The notes beneath the pieces were generated by a model. That model saw only the letters and a list, made by a program, of their open reading frames with translations. It did no database searches and was not told the origin of the DNA. This document shows positions 18,165 through 25,580 of a DNA stretch of 64,000 bases, one piece after another. The stretch is from the NCBI GenBank assembly GCA_016713965.1, contig JADJOC010000009.1, positions 1,364,001 through 1,428,000 of the forward strand, in the 5' to 3' direction. The first letter of the stretch is position 1, and the number at the start of each line of letters is the position of its first letter. The translations under genes and the position numbers were made by a program. This DNA is from Chitinophagaceae bacterium (GTDB lineage Bacteria > Bacteroidota > Bacteroidia > Chitinophagales > Chitinophagaceae).

Positions 18165-18511
18165 CCGATTTCATTTTTTTCTAATGTGCCACCTATCACT
18201 TTTACATTTACACAATTATATTTTATGGGGAAAACCATAGGAATAAAATCGCATGACTCAACAGTCTTTTTAACTTGTATAGTAAATCCTGCATTGTAAG
18301 GATTACAAAATCCTGGAGGCAATTTTGTTGTATCAATTTTTCCGTAACCATTACCATCAGTAGTAAATTCCTGTGAATACACATTATCATGTAAGTCAGT
18401 AATTATCCAGAAATATTTTGTAGCGGCTTCAAATTTGGCATTTACTTTAATCTCAGCCGGGCATGGACTAATTACATCTTCAAAGCAACATGGTTGACAA
18501 CAATTATTCAT
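18155..18511 (-). CDS. Small Cys-rich beta protein of the late operon
   Basis: 118 aa beginning MNNCCQPCCFEDVISPCP, with five cysteines in the first 17 residues, followed by a beta-sandwich-like body with NGYGKIDTTKLPPGF and four further cysteines. It overlaps the next gene by 10 bases. The composition suggests a compact virion or tail accessory domain. No enzymatic signature. It reads away from the tRNA/promoter region at 18.53 kb. Confidence 0.5.
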   Translation of the reverse strand: MNNCCQPCCFEDVISPCPAEIKVNAKFEAATKYFWIITDLHDNVYSQEFTTDGNGYGKIDTTKLPPGFCNPYNAGFTIQVKKTVESCDFIPMVFPIKYNCVNVKVIGGTLEKNEIGCL

Positions 18512-18533
18512 AACGATTTTTTGTAAATTTACA

Positions 18534-18571
18534 AATAATCTAATGAGTAGACGAAAAATAAACTATTTTTG
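18534..18571 (+). promoter_or_regulatory. Phage promoter/operator motif, copy 2, before tRNA-Met
   Basis: The copy reads TCTAATGAGTAGACGAAAA followed by ATAAAC and the -7 box TATTTTTG at 18564-18571, eight bases before the tRNA gene. It matches copy 1 at nearly every position over more than 30 bases although the transcribed genes are unrelated. This points to a shared regulator or polymerase-recognition element. It also separates the tail operon from the tRNA and terminase. Confidence 0.65.
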
Positions 18572-18578
18572 TTTTCCT

Positions 18579-18652
18579 AGCGGAGTAGAGCAGTTGGCTA
18601 GCTCGTGTGGTTCATTCCCATAAGGTCGCTGGTTCGAGTCCAGCCTCCGCGA
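18579..18652 (+). tRNA. tRNA with CAT anticodon (Met or Ile-lysidine type)
   Basis: The 74-nt sequence folds as a cloverleaf. The acceptor is AGCGGAG/CTCCGCG with an A-G mismatch at the first pair. The D-arm is GAGC/GCTC with GG in the loop, and the anticodon stem TGTGG/CCATA has loop TTCATTC. The T-arm is GCTGG/CCAGC with TTCGAGT. The anticodon is CAT. The loop has U37-C38 instead of the usual A-A, and the anticodon stem lacks the three G-C pairs of initiator tRNAs. It lies inside the prophage on the opposite strand to the late genes, so it is phage-borne. Confidence 0.85.
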
Positions 18653-18694
18653 CATGATAACAAAGTCAGAAGCCTGAAAAGGTTTATATGGTGC

Positions 18695-18716
18695 GCCCAG
18701 TAATTAAATTCTGGGC
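18695..18716 (+). terminator. Terminator between tRNA and terminase gene
   Basis: GCCCAG and CTGGGC pair around a 10-nt AT-rich loop, followed by TTTGTTATTT on the plus strand. It lies between the plus-strand tRNA and the stop of the minus-strand terminase gene and probably ends the tRNA transcript. Confidence 0.5.
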
Positions 18717-18720
18717 TTTG

Positions 18721-20004
18721 TTATTTGTGCCCTTTGAGGAAATGCCGGAAATTTTTATTAGCATAATATCGGTATGTATCCAATGGATCTAATTGTTGAG
18801 TAGCATCTTTACGGTCTGCTTTTTTTAAAGTTCCATCAGGTAACATTTCAGCAAATTCCAAATCAAATATTAATGGTTGGGCGCCATCCGGATCAATGCA
18901 ATGTTTAACATGCTCCAATACTGCATTAACCAATACCTGATTTTCTTCTATACTTGGATTGCTGGCCAGCTGCTGCATCTGACTTAAACTCAATTCCAAT
19001 TCAGCTTTTATTATGCGGAAATAATTCAGATTATCTTTTACCATGGCACTTTTATTATTTCCTGAAGCATCACCGTTGACAATAAACATATCCGAATTAT
19101 AGCCATGGCCCGGTATAGTGAATTTATTCTTTATAAACTGACATAGTTTGTAGATATCACTATTATCAAGTTTTATAACATGAGGAATAAATATTGTTTC
19201 ATTATAATACTGTATAACACTACAGCATATAGGATTTTTATTAAAATCGAAGGATAAGTAAATAGGATAATTATAATTCACTTCACATTTGCCAACGTGT
19301 TTACTTTTATCGAAAGCATAAGCAAATTTGGCAGAACTATTTACAAACGGAATACCATAGTATAATTCCAAAAACATGCCATTTGGCAATGTACGCCTGG
19401 CTTCATCAATTACGCTTTGCTTTAATACACCAGCTCGTACCGCATCATCGGCAGTAATTTTAGAATACTTCCAATTAATTTTATTGCCTGTTTCTGCTTC
19501 TCTTGCTAATCTATACGCCCAATTAACAATACCTTTTACGTTGCCAATAATTTTGCATTTTCCTTCAGTAGCTGATAAGGTAGTAAATACTGCTATCCAG
19601 GATAATTCTTTCATACGAGTAGCCTCGTCCAATACGGCTGCTACCACATCCTCACCATACAACCCATCAGGATCCTCTGCTGATTTAAAAAATATAATGG
19701 CTCCAGTTATTAATGTAATAGTCATTTCCGTTTCGTTGGCAACAAAAAGGCTTTTGGGTTGGATATACCTTTTGAAACGGCGAAAGGCAATCTTACATAT
19801 TTTATAAGTCGGAGCTACCCACCAATAATTATCTCCATCCTTCCCCTGCAATGCTTCCTCATATAGCCATACGATACACCCAACAGTCTTGCCGGCTTTA
19901 GTAGTGGCCTCAACTATAGTAAAACGTTCAGGTGCATCAATAAACTCACGCTGCTTTTCATATTGATTTATAATAGCTGGCCGGGTGTAGTTTATTTTAA
20001 TCAT
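18721..20004 (-). CDS. terL: Terminase large subunit
   Basis: 427 aa. The N-terminal ATPase has a Walker A-type loop EATTKAGKT at residues 32-40 and a Walker B strand VAAVLDEA at 121-128. The C-terminal RNase H-like nuclease has acidic residues in SFDFNK (D253) and VNGDASG (D312). This is the packaging motor that cuts and pumps DNA through the portal. Its start overlaps the stop of the small-subunit gene by four bases. The length is normal and the domains look intact. Confidence 0.92.
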   Translation of the reverse strand: MIKINYTRPAIINQYEKQREFIDAPERFTIVEATTKAGKTVGCIVWLYEEALQGKDGDNYWWVAPTYKICKIAFRRFKRYIQPKSLFVANETEMTITLITGAIIFFKSAEDPDGLYGEDVVAAVLDEATRMKELSWIAVFTTLSATEGKCKIIGNVKGIVNWAYRLAREAETGNKINWKYSKITADDAVRAGVLKQSVIDEARRTLPNGMFLELYYGIPFVNSSAKFAYAFDKSKHVGKCEVNYNYPIYLSFDFNKNPICCSVIQYYNETIFIPHVIKLDNSDIYKLCQFIKNKFTIPGHGYNSDMFIVNGDASGNNKSAMVKDNLNYFRIIKAELELSLSQMQQLASNPSIEENQVLVNAVLEHVKHCIDPDGAQPLIFDLEFAEMLPDGTLKKADRKDATQQLDPLDTYRYYANKNFRHFLKGHK

Positions 20005-20399
20005 TTGAGGGTTAAAGTCGCTTCAATGGTTTGAGAATGGATAGGATTTCCTTTTGATGTAATGTCAACCTTTTGTTGATAATAGCCTTCTAAGTCGGCA
20101 ATATCTTTAAGTACATCTAATGCTGCCCTGGGCACCGCCGGTTTCTCTTTATCTTTTATCCCAGTAAATATTTTCATTCGGGAAGCGATATGAAAGGCTA
20201 ATCGTTCTTTTAGTTCCCCTGCTGTTATTTCAATAAATAAAGCCTTTGCCTTTTTTATGTATTTATAGGCCATTCTTTCATCAATAGCCCACTTGCTGGT
20301 ACAACTTTTAATTATATCATTAGTAAGGTGGCCCTCAAGCATCCATTCCATTATCTGCCTTACTCTTTTTGTAACTTCTAGTTTATCAGCTTTAGCCAT
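20001..20399 (-). CDS. Terminase small subunit candidate
   Basis: 132 aa. The helical N-terminus (RVRQIMEWMLEGHLTNDIIKS) resembles a helix-turn-helix DNA-recognition region. A VDITSKG stretch near residue 112 is common in small terminases just before their C-terminus. The gene overlaps the large-subunit gene. It would recognise the packaging site and load the motor. Confidence 0.75.
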   Translation of the reverse strand: MAKADKLEVTKRVRQIMEWMLEGHLTNDIIKSCTSKWAIDERMAYKYIKKAKALFIEITAGELKERLAFHIASRMKIFTGIKDKEKPAVPRAALDVLKDIADLEGYYQQKVDITSKGNPIHSQTIEATLTLK

Positions 20400-20622
20400 T
20401 AGGGTACATTGCAGTTACTATATCAATTAAATCTTTTAGTATCTCTACTTCATGACGAAGTTTGACAGCTTCAATCTCACGGATTTTTTTTATCTCCGGG
20501 TCACCATCAATAACATCGTATGCTTTTAAAGCATCAATTTTGTTACCCTGTCTTTTTTGTAAAAGGTTTATAATTGGTTTTACAGTAGCCGCCATTATTT
20601 TTAGTTTTTCATCTGTGGACAT
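20392..20622 (-). CDS. Small phage protein upstream of terminase
   Basis: 76 aa, helical and charged (REIEAVKLRHEVEILKDLID). It begins the terminase operon and overlaps the small-terminase gene by 8 bases. No family was recognised. It may assist terminase assembly or be a small regulator. Confidence 0.5.
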   Translation of the reverse strand: MSTDEKLKIMAATVKPIINLLQKRQGNKIDALKAYDVIDGDPEIKKIREIEAVKLRHEVEILKDLIDIVTAMYPNG

Positions 20623-20689
20623 TTGCTAGGATTTTTAGCAAATTTAATCCACAGATTTAATGTTACAAATAGGATTAAAATTAATATGA

Positions 20690-20759
20690 GCGGCAAGGTC
20701 GAATCGAACGCCATCCCCCGGCTGGTAAGCCGGATGCTATGCCTTTAAGCTATTGCCGC
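20690..20759 (-). tRNA. tRNA-like gene with 8-nt anticodon loop
   Basis: Read on the minus strand, a perfect 7-bp acceptor (GCGGCAA/TTGCCGC) encloses a D-arm (GCT/AGC with GG in the loop) and an anticodon arm. A T-arm with a TTCGATT loop follows, with one or two mismatches in its stem. The anticodon stem is TCCGG/CCGGG, leaving the loop CTTACCAG of eight bases instead of seven. If C-G also pairs it becomes six. UAC (Val) with an extra base is one reading. It overlaps the last 15 bases of the Mom-like gene. It may be degenerate, or a phage tRNA with a non-standard loop. Confidence 0.6.
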
Positions 20760-21364
20760 ATGTGTATTCTTTGGGTAAGGTTTTGATAATTGCCGGCACA
20801 TATCCAGCATAGCCTTATCCAATGGGAATATATATTTATGCTTATCAGTGCCTTTAACCTCAATACAATCACTTACTTTAGGGCACCTCTTTGTATTATT
20901 ATCTTTGAACCCGGTTATGGAAACATTTCTGTTATGGTACTTCCGGCCGGTTTCTTTATGTATATAGCTGGGCGTATCACCTTTGGAAATGCCGGTATAA
21001 AACCAATTAGTGGCCTGGTAAATGGTGCCTAAATGATTTTGCCCGGTATCCGCATAGCTCACAATTAATTTAACCAACGGATTTAATTTTTTATCATCTT
21101 TAAGCTAATGGAAACGGCTTTGCTTGTACTTTCCTGCTTTCCATTAAGTGCAACCCTTACCAATTCGATTACTTGGCCCTGTACAAGCCCATACGGTGCA
21201 CCAATTTTATTTGTTGCACCCTTGGAATACAAAATAATACCACACCATTCGCTTTTATTATTGAACACAGAAAAGCTGCACCCATAAGGCGGCATTGTTT
21301 TGCTATAATGAAAATTCATAATAGCATATTTAGTGGCTTTGTATGTGGCAATTTCTAATTTCAT
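20745..21364 (-). CDS. Mom-like DNA-modification protein, one base missing
   Basis: Two frames (21364-21083 and 21077-20745) join into one 206-aa protein if one base is restored in the six-A run at 21087-21092. Signatures of the phage Mu Mom family (GNAT-fold adenine acetamidation) are in order: NFHYSKTMPPYG, SKGATNKIGAP, VIELVRVAL, then SYADTGQNHLGTIYQATN. Mom modifies adenines in phage DNA to protect it from host restriction enzymes. The gene follows a ParB-fold gene with an ATGA overlap. The last codons run into the tRNA-like gene. Confidence 0.75.
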
Positions 21365-21993
21365 AGTTCACCTCCGCTCATAGAATAATAAGCACCCGGA
21401 CAATGCTCTTCCAGTATTTCCTTAATAAGTTTTTCTGCGGTAGCAATTTGTTCTTTGGATTGAAATGTTATTTTGAGGGTAATAGGGTTATGCTTGGCCA
21501 ATCCGATTAAATCATTTTCAGCCGGTTCAGGTAAAAACCAATCTTTCATAGTTTCTAAGCTAAGGCCTGGCAAATCAATAGTTTCTTTGATTTCGGTGAA
21601 GTCAATATCATTTATACTTATAAATTCATATAAACCCTGTTGGGTTACTTTTGCATAAGTGGAACTAAACACCAATACCAACAGTGCGGCATCTTGCTTA
21701 TTTTTACAATCAATAAATATGGCCGGTAATTCATCTGGTACATTATAATCACCTGTTGCAATCAATTCTTCTAACATTACAACACGGTGCTTGCCATCCA
21801 GGCAATAAATTGTTTTATCAGGGGCTTGCCATACGTAAAATGGCTGAACAAAGTCATTATAGATTAATGAGTGTTTAAGCCTTTGCTTAGCCCATTGCCC
21901 AATTTCTTTAAAGTCGTCTTGCTGAATAAATTGCAATTCCCGCCAATTGATATTATCAGTTTTTAATATTCGTGTGGATATTTTGTTGCTCAT
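21361..21993 (-). CDS. ParB/sulfiredoxin-fold protein paired with Mom
   Basis: 210 aa with the ParB-superfamily motif YCLDGKHR at residues 63-70, preceded by an N-terminal strand-helix region and followed by helices. There is no ParB-type DNA-binding domain. It overlaps the Mom-like gene (ATGA) and so may be part of the same DNA-modification unit, perhaps as a targeting or nuclease/ATPase-like component. Members of this fold can be CTPases, nucleases or ATP-dependent enzymes. The role here is inferred from linkage. Confidence 0.65.
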   Translation of the reverse strand: MSNKISTRILKTDNINWRELQFIQQDDFKEIGQWAKQRLKHSLIYNDFVQPFYVWQAPDKTIYCLDGKHRVVMLEELIATGDYNVPDELPAIFIDCKNKQDAALLVLVFSSTYAKVTQQGLYEFISINDIDFTEIKETIDLPGLSLETMKDWFLPEPAENDLIGLAKHNPITLKITFQSKEQIATAEKLIKEILEEHCPGAYYSMSGGEL

Positions 21994-22020
21994 TAATTTG
22001 CCTTTATAAACAAATTTACA

Positions 22021-22056
22021 AATAATCTACTTATTAGACGAAAAGTAAATTACTGA
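22021..22056 (+). promoter_or_regulatory. Phage promoter/operator motif, copy 3
   Basis: AATAATCTACTTATTAGACG and then AAAAGTAAAT align with the two other copies at 4.52 and 18.53 kb. The -7 position reads TACTGAAC rather than TAnnTTTG, and a TATTTTG lies a few bases further on. It sits in the gap between the ParB/Mom operon (minus) and the three-gene plus-strand cluster, again at a strand switch. Confidence 0.5.
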
Positions 22057-22163
22057 ACTATTTTGAACTATGGCTGCATTGATGTCATCGAACTTCAGTA
22101 TTTTTAATTAATAAATTACCCTAATTGTTAACGGCAAGATAAAAATTGCAATAAGAATAAAAA

Positions 22164-23021
22164 ATGAATAGTAACCGGAACCTATTAAAAAGGCTGCTTA
22201 AATTATACCCCATTAAAGTTGTTAAAGAATATTTTCAAGAAACAGGAAATTTTGCAGATGCCATAGAAAGTATTACAGGTAATAATACTCAACAATCCAT
22301 TAAGGATTTTGCAAAAAAGAACTATTTATATACAAAGCAGCACATTTACCTATATAGTATAAATTCTAATTTCAGAAGTAATATTATGGCAAATTTTCCC
22401 ATAGATATTGAAGATCAGTCTAATAGTGGGGGAGAATATTTTTATTTTTGTTTGCCCAAAATTAATTATAAGGTTACTTTATTTGACCCATTAGCTGAAG
22501 ATGATTTGAAGTTTCTGCAACCATTAGTTATAAAGATTAAGAATAGAATTTTAACAATACATTTTACTAAATTAGAAAAAACTGTTTCCTCTTATTATCC
22601 TGACAATAGAGCAGCAAGTAGACGTAGCCAATCAAATCATGAAGCAGAAACATTAAATAAAATAATTTCATTTTTTAATACCAATTTTCAGACTCTACCG
22701 TTAGATATTAATAAAGGAGTAAAACATTTATGGGATAATGATCATATTGATTGTCGAAAAGTTCAATGGAGACGTACTAGTTCTGTTGCAATGGAGACTA
22801 TGGACGAAGACCTTACATTTAAAGAGCAATATCCAATTGAATATCCAAAATTAATAACTCAGCCACTTTCAAAAGCATTATTTAAGCACCTTAAAGAAGA
22901 TGAGTATCTTTGTGATGTATTTGAAGCTGATGCAAGTAAAGGGTTGATTAACATTCCTCGATTTCCAAAAGACGAAAAACAAGTAGAAAATGTTGTTACA
23001 GAAATACTTACAAACAATTGA
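22164..23021 (+). CDS. Moron-cluster protein 1, function unknown
   Basis: 285 aa, first of three overlapping plus-strand genes inserted between late and early modules. It is Lys/Asn/Ile-rich with an N-terminal helical segment and a central beta-rich stretch (GGEYFYFCLPKINYKVTLF). A C-terminal half contains HLWDNDHIDCRKVQWRR. No signal peptide or named domain was recognised. Independent orientation and the local promoter-like motif suggest expression from the prophage, as for morons that act in host defence or superinfection control. Confidence 0.55.
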   Translation: MNSNRNLLKRLLKLYPIKVVKEYFQETGNFADAIESITGNNTQQSIKDFAKKNYLYTKQHIYLYSINSNFRSNIMANFPIDIEDQSNSGGEYFYFCLPKINYKVTLFDPLAEDDLKFLQPLVIKIKNRILTIHFTKLEKTVSSYYPDNRAASRRSQSNHEAETLNKIISFFNTNFQTLPLDINKGVKHLWDNDHIDCRKVQWRRTSSVAMETMDEDLTFKEQYPIEYPKLITQPLSKALFKHLKEDEYLCDVFEADASKGLINIPRFPKDEKQVENVVTEILTNN

Positions 23022-23328
23022 AAAGATAAATCCTAATAAGATTTATGTTGAAAATGTAAGGGGCTTTTTTAAAGTGCCAACATTTGTAGCTAAACTTATG
23101 TGTGAAATGGCCGTTGTTGATAAAGTATTTATAAAAAAAATAGCATTAATTTGTTCGAATGAGGATTGTAATCGTGTAATTGCCTCTTATAATTCAGCTA
23201 ATGAAATTCCTGAAATTATTACTTGTTCAATTTGTGAATTGGAAGACAAAGAAAATTATATATATGAAACAAGAAATCTGGACAAGATCGAGTTTTATCA
23301 GTTAAATACCTTGAAAAATGAGCAATGA
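22990..23328 (+). CDS. Moron-cluster protein 2 with zinc-ribbon-like cysteines
   Basis: 112 aa. It has two cysteine pairs in the middle, CSNEDC and CSIC, about 22 residues apart with ICSNEDCNRVIASY and EIITCSICELED, a likely zinc ribbon or knuckle. The rest is mixed helix/strand. It overlaps the first cluster gene by 32 bases and the third by 11, so the three are probably co-translated and act together. Function not recognised. Confidence 0.55.
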   Translation: MLLQKYLQTIEKINPNKIYVENVRGFFKVPTFVAKLMCEMAVVDKVFIKKIALICSNEDCNRVIASYNSANEIPEIITCSICELEDKENYIYETRNLDKIEFYQLNTLKNEQ

Positions 23329-23566
23329 AAAAATTGCAGTTTGGGAAGCATTAGCAAATATTGGAATTAAATTATTACTTGCCATTAGTTCTATTATTGC
23401 TTTTTTTATTATCCTATATCATATAATTACTGCTAAAGCTCCTCTGCAAGGATGGACATTGACTGCATTAGATTCAATGCTATCATTTACAAATTATAAA
23501 ATTATAAGTCATTACTTTCATGCCATAAAAGCCGTAGGTAGGCCAATTAAAAAAAATAAAACTTAA
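23318..23566 (+). CDS. Moron-cluster protein 3, small membrane protein
   Basis: 82 aa with one strong hydrophobic helix at residues about 12-37 (IGIKLLLAISSIIAFFIILY) and a basic C-terminus (PIKKNKT). It could be a membrane effector or anchor for the two soluble proteins encoded just upstream. It ends seven bases before the convergent end of the early operon. Confidence 0.55.
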   Translation: MSNEKIAVWEALANIGIKLLLAISSIIAFFIILYHIITAKAPLQGWTLTALDSMLSFTNYKIISHYFHAIKAVGRPIKKNKT

Positions 23567-23572
23567 TAGTTT

Positions 23573-24016
23573 TTAGTTTATCCCAGGTAATGCTTTAAAT
23601 CCTCCTTCTTTTAGTTGTTCAAAAAATGTTTGATCTTTTGCCGGGTTATAGGCATAGGGCAGGAATACTTGCAACAGCTCAGCCTGCTCTAATGTGATCA
23701 TTGATATTTGCACTTCTACCCAATCGCTGATTATTTTCCAGGCTGTACGTTCTGCCTGCTGCCGGATGCGTGTTTCAGTTCCACTGACCGGCCGTTTTAT
23801 TTCATTCCACAACACTTTAAAGCAGGCATCTACTCGGGCAGGTAATTGGAAGAATAGCGGATTGTTATTTACCATCATGCGAAACCGGATAGCCACACAT
23901 ATACCTTCTTTATAATTTTTACTGATATCTGTGGCGCCAGCTTGTACCAGGTTTTTTTCTATCCGGCCCATGCTTGTTATTGCGGGAACTTCGGAAGTGT
24001 AATTTTTTAAGTTCAT
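23573..24016 (-). CDS. Early phage protein, function unknown
   Basis: 147 aa, last gene of the long early operon. Mixed alpha/beta with RVDACFKVLWNEIKRPVSG and an aromatic-rich C-terminal segment (FLPYAYNPAKDQTFFEQL). No motif of known function. It is tightly convergent with the plus-strand cluster, with only six bases between them. Confidence 0.5.
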   Translation of the reverse strand: MNLKNYTSEVPAITSMGRIEKNLVQAGATDISKNYKEGICVAIRFRMMVNNNPLFFQLPARVDACFKVLWNEIKRPVSGTETRIRQQAERTAWKIISDWVEVQISMITLEQAELLQVFLPYAYNPAKDQTFFEQLKEGGFKALPGIN

Positions 24017-24027
24017 AATTTAGTTTT

Positions 24028-24309
24028 TTAAGATATTCTTTCAAAAGCGTGGCCAACAAATTGACCTTCCATGTACTGGAATGTTGCTATATATTTTCTA
24101 TTTATTCCCATGTCATAATAAATAGGATTACCGGTACCAAAAATCTCAATAAGTCGTTCACTTTTTAGAATTATTGCCGGACTAACTAAAGCCCATAAGC
24201 AAACTGTCCCATTTTGATTTTGAATGCTTAATATTTCAGCACCGACAGGTAGCTCAACTGTCTGCTGATCTTTAATCTGTAGCGGATATTTAAAAATTTT
24301 CTTTTCCAT
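24028..24309 (-). CDS. Small early phage protein, DUF7352-like
   Basis: 93 aa with the pattern FKYPLQIKDQQTVELPVGAE, SIQNQNG, LWALVSP and a GTGNPI loop. This is the layout I associate with a small beta-rich family (DUF7352) common in phage early regions. The biochemical role is unknown. It lies between two other early genes with short spacers. Confidence 0.55.
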   Translation of the reverse strand: MEKKIFKYPLQIKDQQTVELPVGAEILSIQNQNGTVCLWALVSPAIILKSERLIEIFGTGNPIYYDMGINRKYIATFQYMEGQFVGHAFERIS

Positions 24310-24324
24310 ATATTTATTTATAGT

Positions 24325-24444
24325 TTAAAATGGTAAATCGGCATGATGTTTTTTATATTCTGGACTTCCCTGATATTTTGAATGTCTGTATTTCCAATAT
24401 CCAACATAAGATTTATACCAATGTTCAGACTGAGTGATTTTCAT
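24325..24444 (-). CDS. 39-aa early phage protein
   Basis: A short frame from ATG 24444 encodes a Tyr/Trp/Lys-rich peptide (SEHWYKSYVGYWKYRHSKYQ) ending LPF. It starts 20 bases inside the end of the endonuclease-like gene and fills an otherwise empty 115-base gap. The composition is protein-like, but it is too short for firm assignment. Confidence 0.45.
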   Translation of the reverse strand: MKITQSEHWYKSYVGYWKYRHSKYQGSPEYKKHHADLPF

Positions 24445-24925
24445 TAAGCGGTTTTTTACATTTCTCTTTTTCATAAACTTTATTTAATTCAGTTATTAAA
24501 TTTTTATAATTCAATGCCGTAAATCGAATTACTACCCATCCCAAACACTGCGCACTGTTGTATTTATCAGTATCCTTTGTCATGCCCCGGGCGGATGTGT
24601 GGCCGCTCTTTTCCATGAATATGCCACCTTCATACTCAATAGCAATTTTAAGTGCCGGTATTGCCCAGTCAAAGCGCCATTTCCTTTCTGGGTTAAACTG
24701 GTGTTCTTCTTCCAGTATTACCGCATGTTCATTGCACCAATACAATAAATTCCATCCCATCCAGTCCAAGTGCTTATTTTTCTTTTTAAAATGCTTGGCC
24801 ACCTTTTTACCTTTTACTTTTTTTTGCGCCGGCTGATCAATTAAATGCTGGTTAAGGTGTGCACACTTCGACTGCTTAATGTGTTCTATGGTAAAGTGAT
24901 TACTCTTTTTCATTTTTAACAGCAT
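24425..24925 (-). CDS. PD-(D/E)XK-type phage endonuclease
   Basis: 166 aa. A basic N-terminus precedes a nuclease core with RFDWAIPALKIAIEYEGG (D86, E97/E99), then a GWVVIRFTALNY strand. This layout is seen in small DUF559/Vsr-like or resolvase-like phage endonucleases. An alternative start is the MKK at residue 5. It probably processes recombination or packaging intermediates. It overlaps its upstream neighbour by 26 bases. Confidence 0.65.
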   Translation of the reverse strand: MLLKMKKSNHFTIEHIKQSKCAHLNQHLIDQPAQKKVKGKKVAKHFKKKNKHLDWMGWNLLYWCNEHAVILEEEHQFNPERKWRFDWAIPALKIAIEYEGGIFMEKSGHTSARGMTKDTDKYNSAQCLGWVVIRFTALNYKNLITELNKVYEKEKCKKPLNENHSV

Positions 24926-25580
24926 CAGTTAAACCTACCCTCAACGCTTCTATTGCAGCACTTATACCATTGCCAGCAGCCGCTAATTTTGCTTCATCAG
25001 GATGCAAATTTTCAATCTGCCGGGTAGTATTACCAATAGAGTCCAGCCTATTTATTTCATTATCCACTTTATTGATAGCTGCCAGTTTCCGACGGGTAAA
25101 ATATTCATCTAGCATAGCGGTGATAACCTGCAGGTCAATTCTATCCATAATTTTCACCAGCTCACCTCTTTTGGCCATTGAAAACATTATCATGTAATCT
25201 TCCAAGCGAAAATTTTCGCATTCATCCAGCAGCATCGCAGCAGCTTCAATCATTTGGTCTTCGTTCATGTTCCTGACCACGTTGAGGCTGGAACAAAAAT
25301 CTTTTATCATTAGTACCAACACCGCCAGCATCTTTTTTTTGCCTTCAGTTTCTATTAGCTGCCTGATCATCGGATATTTTATTACTTCCAGGTATTTTGG
25401 TTTGCCCTGTGGCATTAAATCACTTACCAAGGCAATAAGTTCCATTTTAGCATCTGATTTTTCCGGGGTTTCCAGTTTAATCAGGCATTGCATTAATTTT
25501 TTCGAGCATTGAACCGGTGTTGACGTTTGCGCCGGTAGATTGCTTTGTGGTATTATTTCTTTCATTGTCTTTTTGTACAA
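24900..25580 (-). CDS. Early helical protein, DUF6633-like
   Basis: 226 aa, helical, with EDYMIMFSMAKRGELVKIMDRIDLQVI followed by MLDEYFTRR, a pattern I recall from DUF6633-type proteins near replication initiators in Bacteroidota elements. The adjacent winged-helix gene suggests a helicase-loader or replisome role. This is inference. The start overlaps the end of the upstream gene by about 100 bases, so the true start may be an internal ATG such as the MKE at residue 6 or later. Confidence 0.5.
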   Translation of the reverse strand: MYKKTMKEIIPQSNLPAQTSTPVQCSKKLMQCLIKLETPEKSDAKMELIALVSDLMPQGKPKYLEVIKYPMIRQLIETEGKKKMLAVLVLMIKDFCSSLNVVRNMNEDQMIEAAAMLLDECENFRLEDYMIMFSMAKRGELVKIMDRIDLQVITAMLDEYFTRRKLAAINKVDNEINRLDSIGNTTRQIENLHPDEAKLAAAGNGISAAIEALRVGLTDAVKNEKE

